A stretch of DNA of 47,169 nt from Flavobacteriales bacterium (lineage in GTDB: Bacteria > Bacteroidota > Bacteroidia > Flavobacteriales_D > Cryomorphaceae), in the NCBI GenBank assembly GCA_007125175.1, contig SLDS01000091.1, forward strand, positions 1 through 47,169, given 5' to 3'. Position 1 is the first letter of the stretch. The number at the start of each line of letters is the position of its first letter. The notes beneath the pieces were generated by a model. The model was not told the DNA's origin, did not search any database, and saw only the letters and a list, made by a program, of their open reading frames with translations. Positions 20,187 to 28,108 of the stretch are shown one piece after another. The position numbers and the translations under genes were made by a program.

Positions 20187-23100
20187 TTGAATTCACTTCG
20201 CATTGGTGTCATCCTTCTGAGCTATTGCAAAGTCCGCTCCGGTCTTGGCCGGGTATTCCTAAGCCTTATCTTTTGCCTCTGCATGGCCTGCAGCCTCAAG
20301 GCACAGGTCTTGGTCAATGAGGTTTGCTCGAGCAATACCAATCTAATAGCCGATGATGATGGGGATTATGAAGATTGGATTGAGCTCTACAACGCCGGCA
20401 TAAGTGAAGTGGATCTGGATGGCTTTTTTATCTCCGATGATGCCAGCGATCCCTTTCAGTACACATTGCCACCCATGGTTTTGGCACCGGGAGATTTCGT
20501 ACTCATCTGGGCTTCGGGTAAGGACAAGGTAAGTTCGGGCGGTGAGGTACACAGCAACTTCAAGCTCAGTTCGGCCGGAGAGCCTGTACTGCTGAGCAAT
20601 GCTGAGGGTGAGCGAATCGATTCTGTGCCTGCTGTACAGCTGGCCACGAATATGAGCTACGGACGTCAGGCCGATGGGCAGGACACTTGGTATTACTTCC
20701 TGGAGCCCACACCAGGAGCTTCCAACAACGACAGTGAGGGCGCCTCTGAATACCTGGCTGAGCCGCAAATACTCACACCCTCCGGCTTTTATTTCAATCC
20801 TTTTACGCTTTTCATTCTTCACGATGATGATGAGGTAGAGCTGCGCTACACCACCGATGGCAGTGTACCCGATGAGAGCTCAGAGCTCTACCTGCCCGCC
20901 GAGGGTATCGCGATCGAAAACCGCCTGAATGAGCCCGAGAATATTTCGGCCATTCCCACCACCCCATCCACCGTGCCCGCTTGGTACCGTTGGTTTCCAC
21001 CAATAGGTTCGGTCTACAAAGGCACCTCCATTCGCATCCGGGCCTTTAAGTCGGGTGCCATACCCTCTCCTCCGGCTACGGGCACTTTCATCGTAGATCC
21101 CGATGTAGAAGAGCGTTACGACCTGCAGCGTGTGGCCATAAGCCTTCCCCCGGGAGACCTTCTGGGGCCATCAGGTGTCTACACCAACTTCCTTAGCTCC
21201 GGGCCACTCTGGGAGAGGGAGGCGCACTTTGAGCTATTTGACGAAAGTGGGGTGAGCTACTTCCAGTCGCATATAGGCCTGCGCCTTCACGGTGGCAACT
21301 CGCGCCGCTACGCCCTGAAGAGTTTTCGCCTTTACTTTCGAAATAGGCTGGGAGCCGATGCCCTTGAGCATCCCATCTTCGATGCGGGCAGCATGCACCG
21401 CCACGAGAGGCTCCTGCTGCGCAACTCCGGTTCCGAGTGGTCGCGCACCTATTTTCGAGATGCTTTTGCGCAAAGCATCATTGCCGACTACAGCAAGGTC
21501 GACTACATGCGCTACAGGCCCATGGTCACTTTTGTAAATGGCGAGTATTGGGGCATTCTCAATTTGCGGGAACGCTTTGATGACAACTACGTGAAAAACC
21601 ACTACGGCTATGAGCGCGATGAGATCGATATGCTCGAGATGATAAGCACACCGGTTTATGGCAGCAATGCGGAATACCTGGCATTGCGCAGCTTCTGGCA
21701 GAGCGCTGACTTGGCTGTAGAGTCCAATTACCAGCACGTGCTGGACCGCATTCATGTGGACAATTTTCGGGATTACCACATCCACCAGATCTTTTGCATG
21801 AATACCGATCAGCCGGGGAAGAATGTACGCTTCTGGAAACCAAAGGAAGAGGGTGGCAAGTGGCGCTGGATGCTCTTCGACCTCGACGATACCTTTGCCC
21901 TGGGGCCGCATTGCGATTACGAGCGCAATGGCCTGGTGTTTTGCAGCGGTCTGGACAGCATTAGCGATCCCATACCCAATCCCATCACCCCTCCGCCCGC
22001 ATGGGCACCCAATGGCCCCAATCAGACCCTCCCACTGAGGGCCATGCTGCGCAGTCCATTCTTTCAGCATGATTTCATCAACCGCTTTGCCGATTTGCTC
22101 AATACGGCCTATCAACCCCAAAGACTCACCGCACTTGCAGAGCAGTTTGACGAAGGCATCAGCGATTACATGCAGGAGCACTTTCTGCGCTGGCACCGCC
22201 CGGAACCTGAATTTCGGCAGGAGCATCTGGATCTGGTTGAGGAGTTTTCCACAAACCGAAAAGGGGTGATGGAGTCACACATCATCCACTTTTTCGAGCT
22301 GGCTGGCTCCTACACCTTGGACCTAGACGTGCAACCGCCAAATGGTGGCCACATTAAGGTCAATAGCATTTATCTCCATCCCGACTCGGTATACATGGGT
22401 GAGGGCGATCCTTATCCCTGGCAGGGATTGTACTATCAGGGCCTGGACTTGCCAATTAGCGCGCATGCCCGACCGGGCTATGTGTTTTCGCATTGGCTGC
22501 AAAATGGGGTGGAGACAGACAGCATAGTCATATCACCTCAAGAGGATTTGGCCCTCACCGCCGTCTTTGAGCAGGTCAGCACCCATGAGCCCATCCACTA
22601 CTGGAGCTTCAATGGCAGCGATGCCCAATGGCATGAGCCATACTTCAGCATCGGGGGAGCGGGGATCACTCTGGAGGCTTCGGGCTCTACTTTCGTAGAA
22701 TTGGATGATGGCGCAGGCTTTGAGGGTGAGAACAACCGCCTGGGGCAGGAAACGGGCACCCATCTGCGCGTGCACTATCCGCAGATGGCTGAACTCCTCC
22801 TGCAAATGCCCACCACGGGCTACAAGGAGCCCATTTTGAGCTACGAGTGCCGACGTTCCGGACAAGGCGCCAGCAGGCATCAGGTGTATATCACCACCGA
22901 TGGGGAAGCATATATGCTGGTAGACAGCCTCGAAATATACGATGATGATCCCCTGCTCTACACTTTAGACCTTTCAGCCTTCTTACACACTGCCGACAAT
23001 GCTGATTTTGGAGTAAAGATTCGCATTTCACAAGGCGAAGGGGGCGAAGCAGGCAACAACCGCATCGACAATGTGGTGCTCGATGCCCTGCCCTTCGATG

Positions 23101-24296
23101 GCCAGCATCCGCCGGGCTTGGAGCTTCCCATTTTTCGGCAGGAAGTGATAGCTGACGGCTCTACATTGCAAATCGATCTCGATACCTATTTCAGCCACCC
23201 CGAGGGAGAGCCTTTGAGCTACATCTTAGAGGAGGTGGAAGACCCCGAGCTGGCTGAGGTGCTTGTGCAGGGCAATCATCTGGTCATTCAGGGGCAAGAG
23301 CCCGGGCTTACCCAAGCTTGGGTGCTTGCCGACGATGGTATCGCCGAGCCCGTGGCCACTGCCGTGGAGCTCATGGTGTATCCAGAAGCGGCTACAATTG
23401 GCTCCGATCAAGGCTACCTGCTCTCGGAGTGGGATGAAAACGCCGCTGAAGGAAGCTTTCCCGAGCACATGATTTTCCTGCAGTCGGAAGTGGTCGATCC
23501 CGGATTGCACAGCCCGCTTCCATATCCCTACAGCATTCCCGAGGATGAGGTGCACCCCGACGATATCGAAAACCTCGGTTTTCCTTACAGCTATACCCGC
23601 CGTAGCCGCATCAACGGGCTGGGCGAGGAGGGCTTCTCCTTCATCAATACCGGGCGCAGCCGCGATCTGGGAGCGGCCCTGCTCGCCATAGACCTCAGCC
23701 AAATGGAAGAGCAGGCCTATCTGAGCTTCGTGGCCGGCACCGTACAGCCCAATAGCCGCGTTTACCGATGGCGACTGCAATACCGTGTAGGCATTGAAGA
23801 TGCATTCGAAGATTTGCTCTTAGACGGTGACGCCGTGGAGTACGAGAGGGAGGAACTACCCGACAGCGAAATGGATTACAGCCTCATACCCCTGCCCGAA
23901 TTTCTGCACGGAGAGCCTTATGTGCAATTGCTTTGGCGCTACTACTTCAGCGGTCAGCAGGTGTTTGATGATTTTGGGGCCCGTTCCATGCTCCGACTCG
24001 ATAATATCATCGTGGGAAGTGCTGATTTCGATCATACTGCGAATGAAAGTGGGGAGCTGAGACTGCTCCTGTATCCCAATCCGGCTACAGAACAGCTGCA
24101 TATCGAGCATGAATTGGGTGCCGGAAGCATCATGCGGATGTACAGCATACAAGGTGCATTGATCGGAGAGCATGCCCTGCAGCCCGGTAGGGACCTGCTA
24201 TCCATAGCAGACTTGGCGCCGGGCATGTACACCCTTAAGTTCAGCAATATGGATGGCCTATTGCTTTCGCAAAAACTGATGATCACGCAGCCTTGA
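20187..24296 (+). CDS. Secreted CotH-kinase protein with lamin-tail domain and T9SS sorting domain
   Basis: A 1369-residue multidomain surface or secreted protein. A signal peptide ends at about Ala39-Gln40. A lamin-tail domain (about 41-150, VNEVCSSNTNLI...DWIELYN) is followed by a chitobiase/hexosaminidase C-terminal-like segment (about 190-300). The CotH kinase domain (about 310-700) has GLRLHGGNSRRYALKSF and the metal-binding WRWMLFDLDDTFAL. An InlB-like repeat lies at about 712-795, followed by beta-sandwich regions. A T9SS type A sorting domain closes the protein from about 1291 (LLYPNPATEQLHIE to KLMITQP). CotH proteins are atypical protein kinases in spore coats and some effectors. 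No ATG is available: the start is TTG at 20187, or another non-ATG codon shortly downstream. It appears monocistronic. Confidence 0.88.
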   Translation: MNSLRIGVILLSYCKVRSGLGRVFLSLIFCLCMACSLKAQVLVNEVCSSNTNLIADDDGDYEDWIELYNAGISEVDLDGFFISDDASDPFQYTLPPMVLAPGDFVLIWASGKDKVSSGGEVHSNFKLSSAGEPVLLSNAEGERIDSVPAVQLATNMSYGRQADGQDTWYYFLEPTPGASNNDSEGASEYLAEPQILTPSGFYFNPFTLFILHDDDEVELRYTTDGSVPDESSELYLPAEGIAIENRLNEPENISAIPTTPSTVPAWYRWFPPIGSVYKGTSIRIRAFKSGAIPSPPATGTFIVDPDVEERYDLQRVAISLPPGDLLGPSGVYTNFLSSGPLWEREAHFELFDESGVSYFQSHIGLRLHGGNSRRYALKSFRLYFRNRLGADALEHPIFDAGSMHRHERLLLRNSGSEWSRTYFRDAFAQSIIADYSKVDYMRYRPMVTFVNGEYWGILNLRERFDDNYVKNHYGYERDEIDMLEMISTPVYGSNAEYLALRSFWQSADLAVESNYQHVLDRIHVDNFRDYHIHQIFCMNTDQPGKNVRFWKPKEEGGKWRWMLFDLDDTFALGPHCDYERNGLVFCSGLDSISDPIPNPITPPPAWAPNGPNQTLPLRAMLRSPFFQHDFINRFADLLNTAYQPQRLTALAEQFDEGISDYMQEHFLRWHRPEPEFRQEHLDLVEEFSTNRKGVMESHIIHFFELAGSYTLDLDVQPPNGGHIKVNSIYLHPDSVYMGEGDPYPWQGLYYQGLDLPISAHARPGYVFSHWLQNGVETDSIVISPQEDLALTAVFEQVSTHEPIHYWSFNGSDAQWHEPYFSIGGAGITLEASGSTFVELDDGAGFEGENNRLGQETGTHLRVHYPQMAELLLQMPTTGYKEPILSYECRRSGQGASRHQVYITTDGEAYMLVDSLEIYDDDPLLYTLDLSAFLHTADNADFGVKIRISQGEGGEAGNNRIDNVVLDALPFDGQHPPGLELPIFRQEVIADGSTLQIDLDTYFSHPEGEPLSYILEEVEDPELAEVLVQGNHLVIQGQEPGLTQAWVLADDGIAEPVATAVELMVYPEAATIGSDQGYLLSEWDENAAEGSFPEHMIFLQSEVVDPGLHSPLPYPYSIPEDEVHPDDIENLGFPYSYTRRSRINGLGEEGFSFINTGRSRDLGAALLAIDLSQMEEQAYLSFVAGTVQPNSRVYRWRLQYRVGIEDAFEDLLLDGDAVEYEREELPDSEMDYSLIPLPEFLHGEPYVQLLWRYYFSGQQVFDDFGARSMLRLDNIIVGSADFDHTANESGELRLLLYPNPATEQLHIEHELGAGSIMRMYSIQGALIGEHALQPGRDLLSIADLAPGMYTLKFSNMDGLLLSQKLMITQP

Positions 24297-24420
24297 TTTG
24301 TAGTTTTGGAGAGTTCAGAAGTGCGCCGCTTATGTTTTGACAAATGTCATATCAGGAAAGGCAGCACCTTCACTGCTCCGGCAGAACTGCAGGGTGGCAG
24401 ACAGCGCTGTTAGCTTGTAA

Positions 24421-25815
24421 TCAGAAGATAAAGCCCAAGCCCACTTCGAAGCGGTTGCCCTCCATCTCACCATTGGGCAGCTCGATATCGCTGAGGCGAA
24501 ATTGGTAATTGGACTTGAAGACGATGTTCTTACGTGGATTGAAGTTCACGCCTACACTGATCGCTGTGAGATCCGTTTGAGAGCGGTCGAGCTCACTGAG
24601 CTCCGGGTGCACTTCCGCATGGGTATTGAGCTGCTCGTAGCGCACAAAAAGCGGCAGCTTCATTTCGCCTGGACGGTAGAAGCGATTGCCCTTCGAGCTA
24701 TTTTTCTCCTCCTTGCGGAAAAAGGGGAGGATGTCGTAACCCACTTCGGCATAGTAGCCATAGACACGGCTACCCAATACCTGTCCCGGCAGGCGTATGC
24801 CCTCGCTGTCTATGCGGCCGGTGTATTCATAAAGCTGTGGGGTACTTCCCATGCCACCCACAGAACCCAAGGCCAGAAAAGTCCAGTTCTTCCAGGTATT
24901 GCGCACATAGGATGATACGAGCCATGTTTCGGACGAGAAATCCTCTTGACCCTCCATATCGCGCGCCAGGGTGTACAATCCCGACAAGCTGAGGGTGGTG
25001 TTTTCGAAGCCATGGTATTCCAATTGGCCATTGAGGATGGCAGAATTGAAGTTGCCCCTGAAGGCATTGCTCCTTCCGCGACGTATCCATGTGCCACCGT
25101 TGTATACAGAGGGATCGAGGCCTTGATACACCGATAGGGAGTAGGAGAGGTCTTTGGTGAGGGCACCGTAGGTCATGATTCCCAAATCAATCCATTGCGA
25201 TGGAATGATCACGCGCTCCACCTCCGGTCTGTTCACAGTGAAAAATTGAACGGGCTCATCGTTGTTGTTCACATAGCCTATTTGCACCTGATGGGTACCT
25301 ACGCGCACATTGAAGCGCTCATGGATGAGGAAGTCGGCGAAGGCTTCCAGAAAAAACTCGAAATCGCTTTCCAGCCGATGATCTTGAAAAAATTCGGCAA
25401 AGACCTCTCCGTAGAGGATGAGCCAGGGCTTTGGTTTGTAGGCCAGGTAGCTCACAAAGCGGTAGAGGTTGGTATTGTAGAGCTCTATGTCTTGACTGGA
25501 GCGGTCTTTCGCGCCTTCGTAATGCGTGTAGTTGATTTCTCCAAAGCCCGACCATGTAAACTTGCGGTCGGAGAAATATATTTTTGAAGCGGCAATGGGA
25601 AGGCCTGCTCGCGTCTCGTAGGTCAAGGTGTCTACCAGCGGCTTGTCCTTCTTGCCTGAGATGACCTCTTCAAGGATTCCGGTGTCTTCCTCCTGAGCAA
25701 GAAGGGTATGCGCACCCATACAGCACAGCCATACACATGCGATGCTGAGGTACTTGGCACAGCAATCTCGGGTGATTCTTGCAGCTGGGCCCATTCCAGT
25801 TATTTGGTTTTTCAT
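24421..25815 (-). CDS. Outer-membrane porin-like beta-barrel protein
   Basis: A 464-residue exported protein whose signal peptide ends at about LLAQEED. After a short N-terminal region the sequence shows alternating hydrophobic strands typical of a 16-18-strand barrel (TWSGFGEINYTHYEG, YLAYKPKPWLILYGEVFAEF, WIDLGIMTYG) and ends in Phe (FEVGLGFIF), as outer-membrane barrels do. It resembles the phosphate-selective porin O/P group and other Bacteroidota porins that form selective channels. The substrate cannot be told. It lies 178 bp downstream of the histidine kinase gene in the same direction, with a cluster of CTTAA repeats in between, and may belong to that regulon. An ATG at residue 8 is an alternative start. 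Confidence 0.78.
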   Translation of the reverse strand: MKNQITGMGPAARITRDCCAKYLSIACVWLCCMGAHTLLAQEEDTGILEEVISGKKDKPLVDTLTYETRAGLPIAASKIYFSDRKFTWSGFGEINYTHYEGAKDRSSQDIELYNTNLYRFVSYLAYKPKPWLILYGEVFAEFFQDHRLESDFEFFLEAFADFLIHERFNVRVGTHQVQIGYVNNNDEPVQFFTVNRPEVERVIIPSQWIDLGIMTYGALTKDLSYSLSVYQGLDPSVYNGGTWIRRGRSNAFRGNFNSAILNGQLEYHGFENTTLSLSGLYTLARDMEGQEDFSSETWLVSSYVRNTWKNWTFLALGSVGGMGSTPQLYEYTGRIDSEGIRLPGQVLGSRVYGYYAEVGYDILPFFRKEEKNSSKGNRFYRPGEMKLPLFVRYEQLNTHAEVHPELSELDRSQTDLTAISVGVNFNPRKNIVFKSNYQFRLSDIELPNGEMEGNRFEVGLGFIF

Positions 25816-25900
25816 AGCTTTTTGGCTAGCGCCATTGAAATGTCAAGGGCTGATGGCGCATAGGTTCACATTGCCCTAAATTCAAAATACGCCAGAAGGG

Positions 25901-25941
25901 CCTTAAAAAGACCTTAATCCGCTTAAAAGTTTTCTTTAAGG
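25901..25941 (-). promoter_or_regulatory. Cluster of CTTAA repeats upstream of the porin gene
   Basis: CCTTAA occurs at 25901-25906 and 25912-25917, GCTTAA at 25921-25926, and a reversed CTTTAAGG at 25934-25941. Spacings of about 9-13 bp are near one helical turn, as for direct-repeat sites of OmpR-family regulators (TTTAAG-type boxes). The cluster lies 86-126 bp upstream of the porin ATG. A hairpin role between CCTTAAA and TTTAAGG is also possible. Confidence 0.45.
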
Positions 25942-25993
25942 TCGCGCAAGGATCACTCCTTCTGCCATTTGAAAATCTCGGATGCCCTTTTGC

Positions 25994-27355
25994 TTAGAGG
26001 CCGGGGATTCGAATGCTGAAGACATTGCTGCCGCTTTCGATGCTGTAGTCCACGCTGCCATGATGCAGCTTCATGATTTTGTGGATGAAGACCAGGCCCA
26101 GTCCAAAGCCATGCTTGCCTTTGCTGTTTTCACCCCGGAAAAAATGCTGAAAAAGAAAGGACCGCTCCTTTGGGCTGATCGTGGGGCCTCTGTTTTTGAA
26201 ATGAATTTCTATTGAGTCCGCCTTGGGGAGGATGGAGATGCTGGCATGGTCTTCTTCGCTGTACTGAATGCAATTGAACATGAGGTTGGTGAAAGCAGAT
26301 TTCAGCAGGGTGGGATTCGCTCTTGCTCTGAGCTTTTTTTCTTGCATGTGGGCGTCGGAGTAGTCGATGGTGAAGGTGAAGTCCGGATGCAGAGCTTGAA
26401 GGTCTTCGGCAGTGTCGAAGAGCAGTTCGTCTACACGTAGCTCCTGCATGCTCACCTTGCCACCCGATTCTGCTTTGGAAATTTCCAGTAGGGCATCGAT
26501 GATGGTGCTCAGCGCCTTGGTATCTTGCTTCTGGTTTTTCAGCATTTCCTTGAGGCGCTTTACATCGCTCTCTGATTCCATGCGCTCAAAGTTGGACACC
26601 AATATGGCAACGGGTGTCTTGAGCTCATGTGATATGTGGTGTACGGCGTGTTTTTGGAAGCTGAATGCTTTTTGCATGCGCTCCATCAATTCGTTAAAGC
26701 GTTTTACCAAGACATCGATCTCTCTGTTGGAATCCTCCACCTCAATGGGAGCAGTATCGCTCTCTACATTGTAATTATCGATGGTTTCGGCGATGGCCGC
26801 TATAGGCCGTGATAGCCTGCGAGAGAGGTAGAAGCTCACCGAAATGATGATGGCCGAAATGATCAGGAAGTTGATTACAAAAACGGTGCGGAGGTAATTC
26901 AGCTTGGAATATCCGAACTCGTCATAGGCCTTGCTGATTCCGTAATAGGCCTCGCCGCCCAGTTCGAGGTACATCCCGATTACATCGTAGAGTCCATCCT
27001 TCTGCTCGAGCCAGGGTTTGGCAGGTGAAAGCTTCGCCAGAATTTCCGCATAATAGGGAATGGCAGTGTCATCAAGGCTCTCGTATATCAGCTCAGCATC
27101 CCGGTTGAAGATCAAAATTTTCTCATCGTAGATGCGCTCGATGCTCACGCGGTCCAATGCGCTGAGTATATCGCTCTCCATTTGCTCCACTGTGCTGAGG
27201 TATTGCAGGGTACTGGTGATCTTTGCCTTTTGCCTTTGCTGGAATTCCTCTTCTCTGAATTCGTAGTAAAGGGTGTAAATAAAGCTGAGCGATATCGCGC
27301 TCAACACGATGGCTGTCACTGAAAAATAGAGCAATATCTTTCGCTGTATGCTCAT
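25994..27355 (-). CDS. Membrane sensor histidine kinase
   Basis: A 453-residue kinase with two membrane segments (about 9-30 and 155-177) framing a periplasmic sensor of about 125 residues, followed by a HAMP-like linker. The H box HHISHELKTPVAIL contains the likely phospho-acceptor His243. The N box is LLKSAFTNLMFNCIQYS and the G box GFGLGLVFIHKIMKLHHG. Together with the response regulator directly upstream (stop and start share one base, TAATG) it forms a two-component system. The whole pair follows a TonB receptor in one direction, so it probably senses a condition tied to that uptake system. The sensor domain contains no motif I can assign to a ligand. Confidence 0.94.
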   Translation of the reverse strand: MSIQRKILLYFSVTAIVLSAISLSFIYTLYYEFREEEFQQRQKAKITSTLQYLSTVEQMESDILSALDRVSIERIYDEKILIFNRDAELIYESLDDTAIPYYAEILAKLSPAKPWLEQKDGLYDVIGMYLELGGEAYYGISKAYDEFGYSKLNYLRTVFVINFLIISAIIISVSFYLSRRLSRPIAAIAETIDNYNVESDTAPIEVEDSNREIDVLVKRFNELMERMQKAFSFQKHAVHHISHELKTPVAILVSNFERMESESDVKRLKEMLKNQKQDTKALSTIIDALLEISKAESGGKVSMQELRVDELLFDTAEDLQALHPDFTFTIDYSDAHMQEKKLRARANPTLLKSAFTNLMFNCIQYSEEDHASISILPKADSIEIHFKNRGPTISPKERSFLFQHFFRGENSKGKHGFGLGLVFIHKIMKLHHGSVDYSIESGSNVFSIRIPGL

Positions 27356-28047
27356 TACACCTCGTAGTAGTATCCGTATCCTATTTTGGTTTTGATGGAT
27401 GATTTGCCGAAAGGCTTATCCACTTTATTTCGCAAGAAGTTGATGTACACTTCCACCGTATTGGTATTGATATCTACAGAGCGGCCCCAAATTTCCTCCA
27501 CCAATTCCTTCTTTGGCACAAGCTCTCCGGGGTTTTTCACAAGCTTCAGCAAAATTTGGTATTCTCTGGGCGTGAGTGAGATATCCTTCCCCTGTCGGCT
27601 TACACCGGCTGTGGCGGGATGTATGAGCAAGTCGCCCACCACAATGCGATCGCTGCTGCGGGCCTTGCTATCCTCATCACCGCGCTTGAGCAGCGCCCGC
27701 AAGCGCAAGGTAAGCTCCCTCATGTAGAAGGGTTTGGTGAGGTAATCATCGGCTCCGGCATCATAGCCCGCTACCTTGTCATCCAACTCCCCGAAAGCAG
27801 TAAGCAAGAGTACAGGCACCTTTTCGTCGCGGTGACGCAATTCCCGGCACAGCTCCAGTCCATTTTTACCGGGAAGGTTGATATCTAAAATGATACACTG
27901 GAATTGCTCCCTTTGCATCATTTTCTCCGCAATCTGACCATCGTAGGCTGAGGCCACATTGAAATCTTCGGCCTTGAGGGCTTCGAGGATATTCGCGTGC
28001 AGGGCGGGGTCGTCTTCTACAAGCAGGATACGTGTGGCGGCGCTCAT
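27355..28047 (-). CDS. OmpR-family response regulator
   Basis: A 230-residue regulator with a receiver domain (about 6-118) and a winged-helix DNA-binding domain (about 130-228). The phospho-acceptor is Asp55 in CIILDINLPG, the acidic pair is Glu11-Asp12, and the switch residues Thr83 and Lys105 (YLTKPF) are present. The effector domain carries LTPREYQILLKLVKNPGE and VEVYINFLRNKVDK, as in OmpR/PhoB. It is 61 bp downstream of the TonB receptor and overlaps the kinase start by one base. A possible target is the CTTAA repeat cluster before the porin gene. Confidence 0.95.
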   Translation of the reverse strand: MSAATRILLVEDDPALHANILEALKAEDFNVASAYDGQIAEKMMQREQFQCIILDINLPGKNGLELCRELRHRDEKVPVLLLTAFGELDDKVAGYDAGADDYLTKPFYMRELTLRLRALLKRGDEDSKARSSDRIVVGDLLIHPATAGVSRQGKDISLTPREYQILLKLVKNPGELVPKKELVEEIWGRSVDINTNTVEVYINFLRNKVDKPFGKSSIKTKIGYGYYYEV

Positions 28048-28108
28048 GGCCCAAAAATAAGCATTCTCAGGTGGCCGGAGTCCAGGCCCTTTGTTCTGGG
28101 ATCTGTGC

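Noticed and set aside
21234-22226. 330-codon open frame on the minus strand
   Set aside because: Antisense to the CotH kinase domain, which is well supported.
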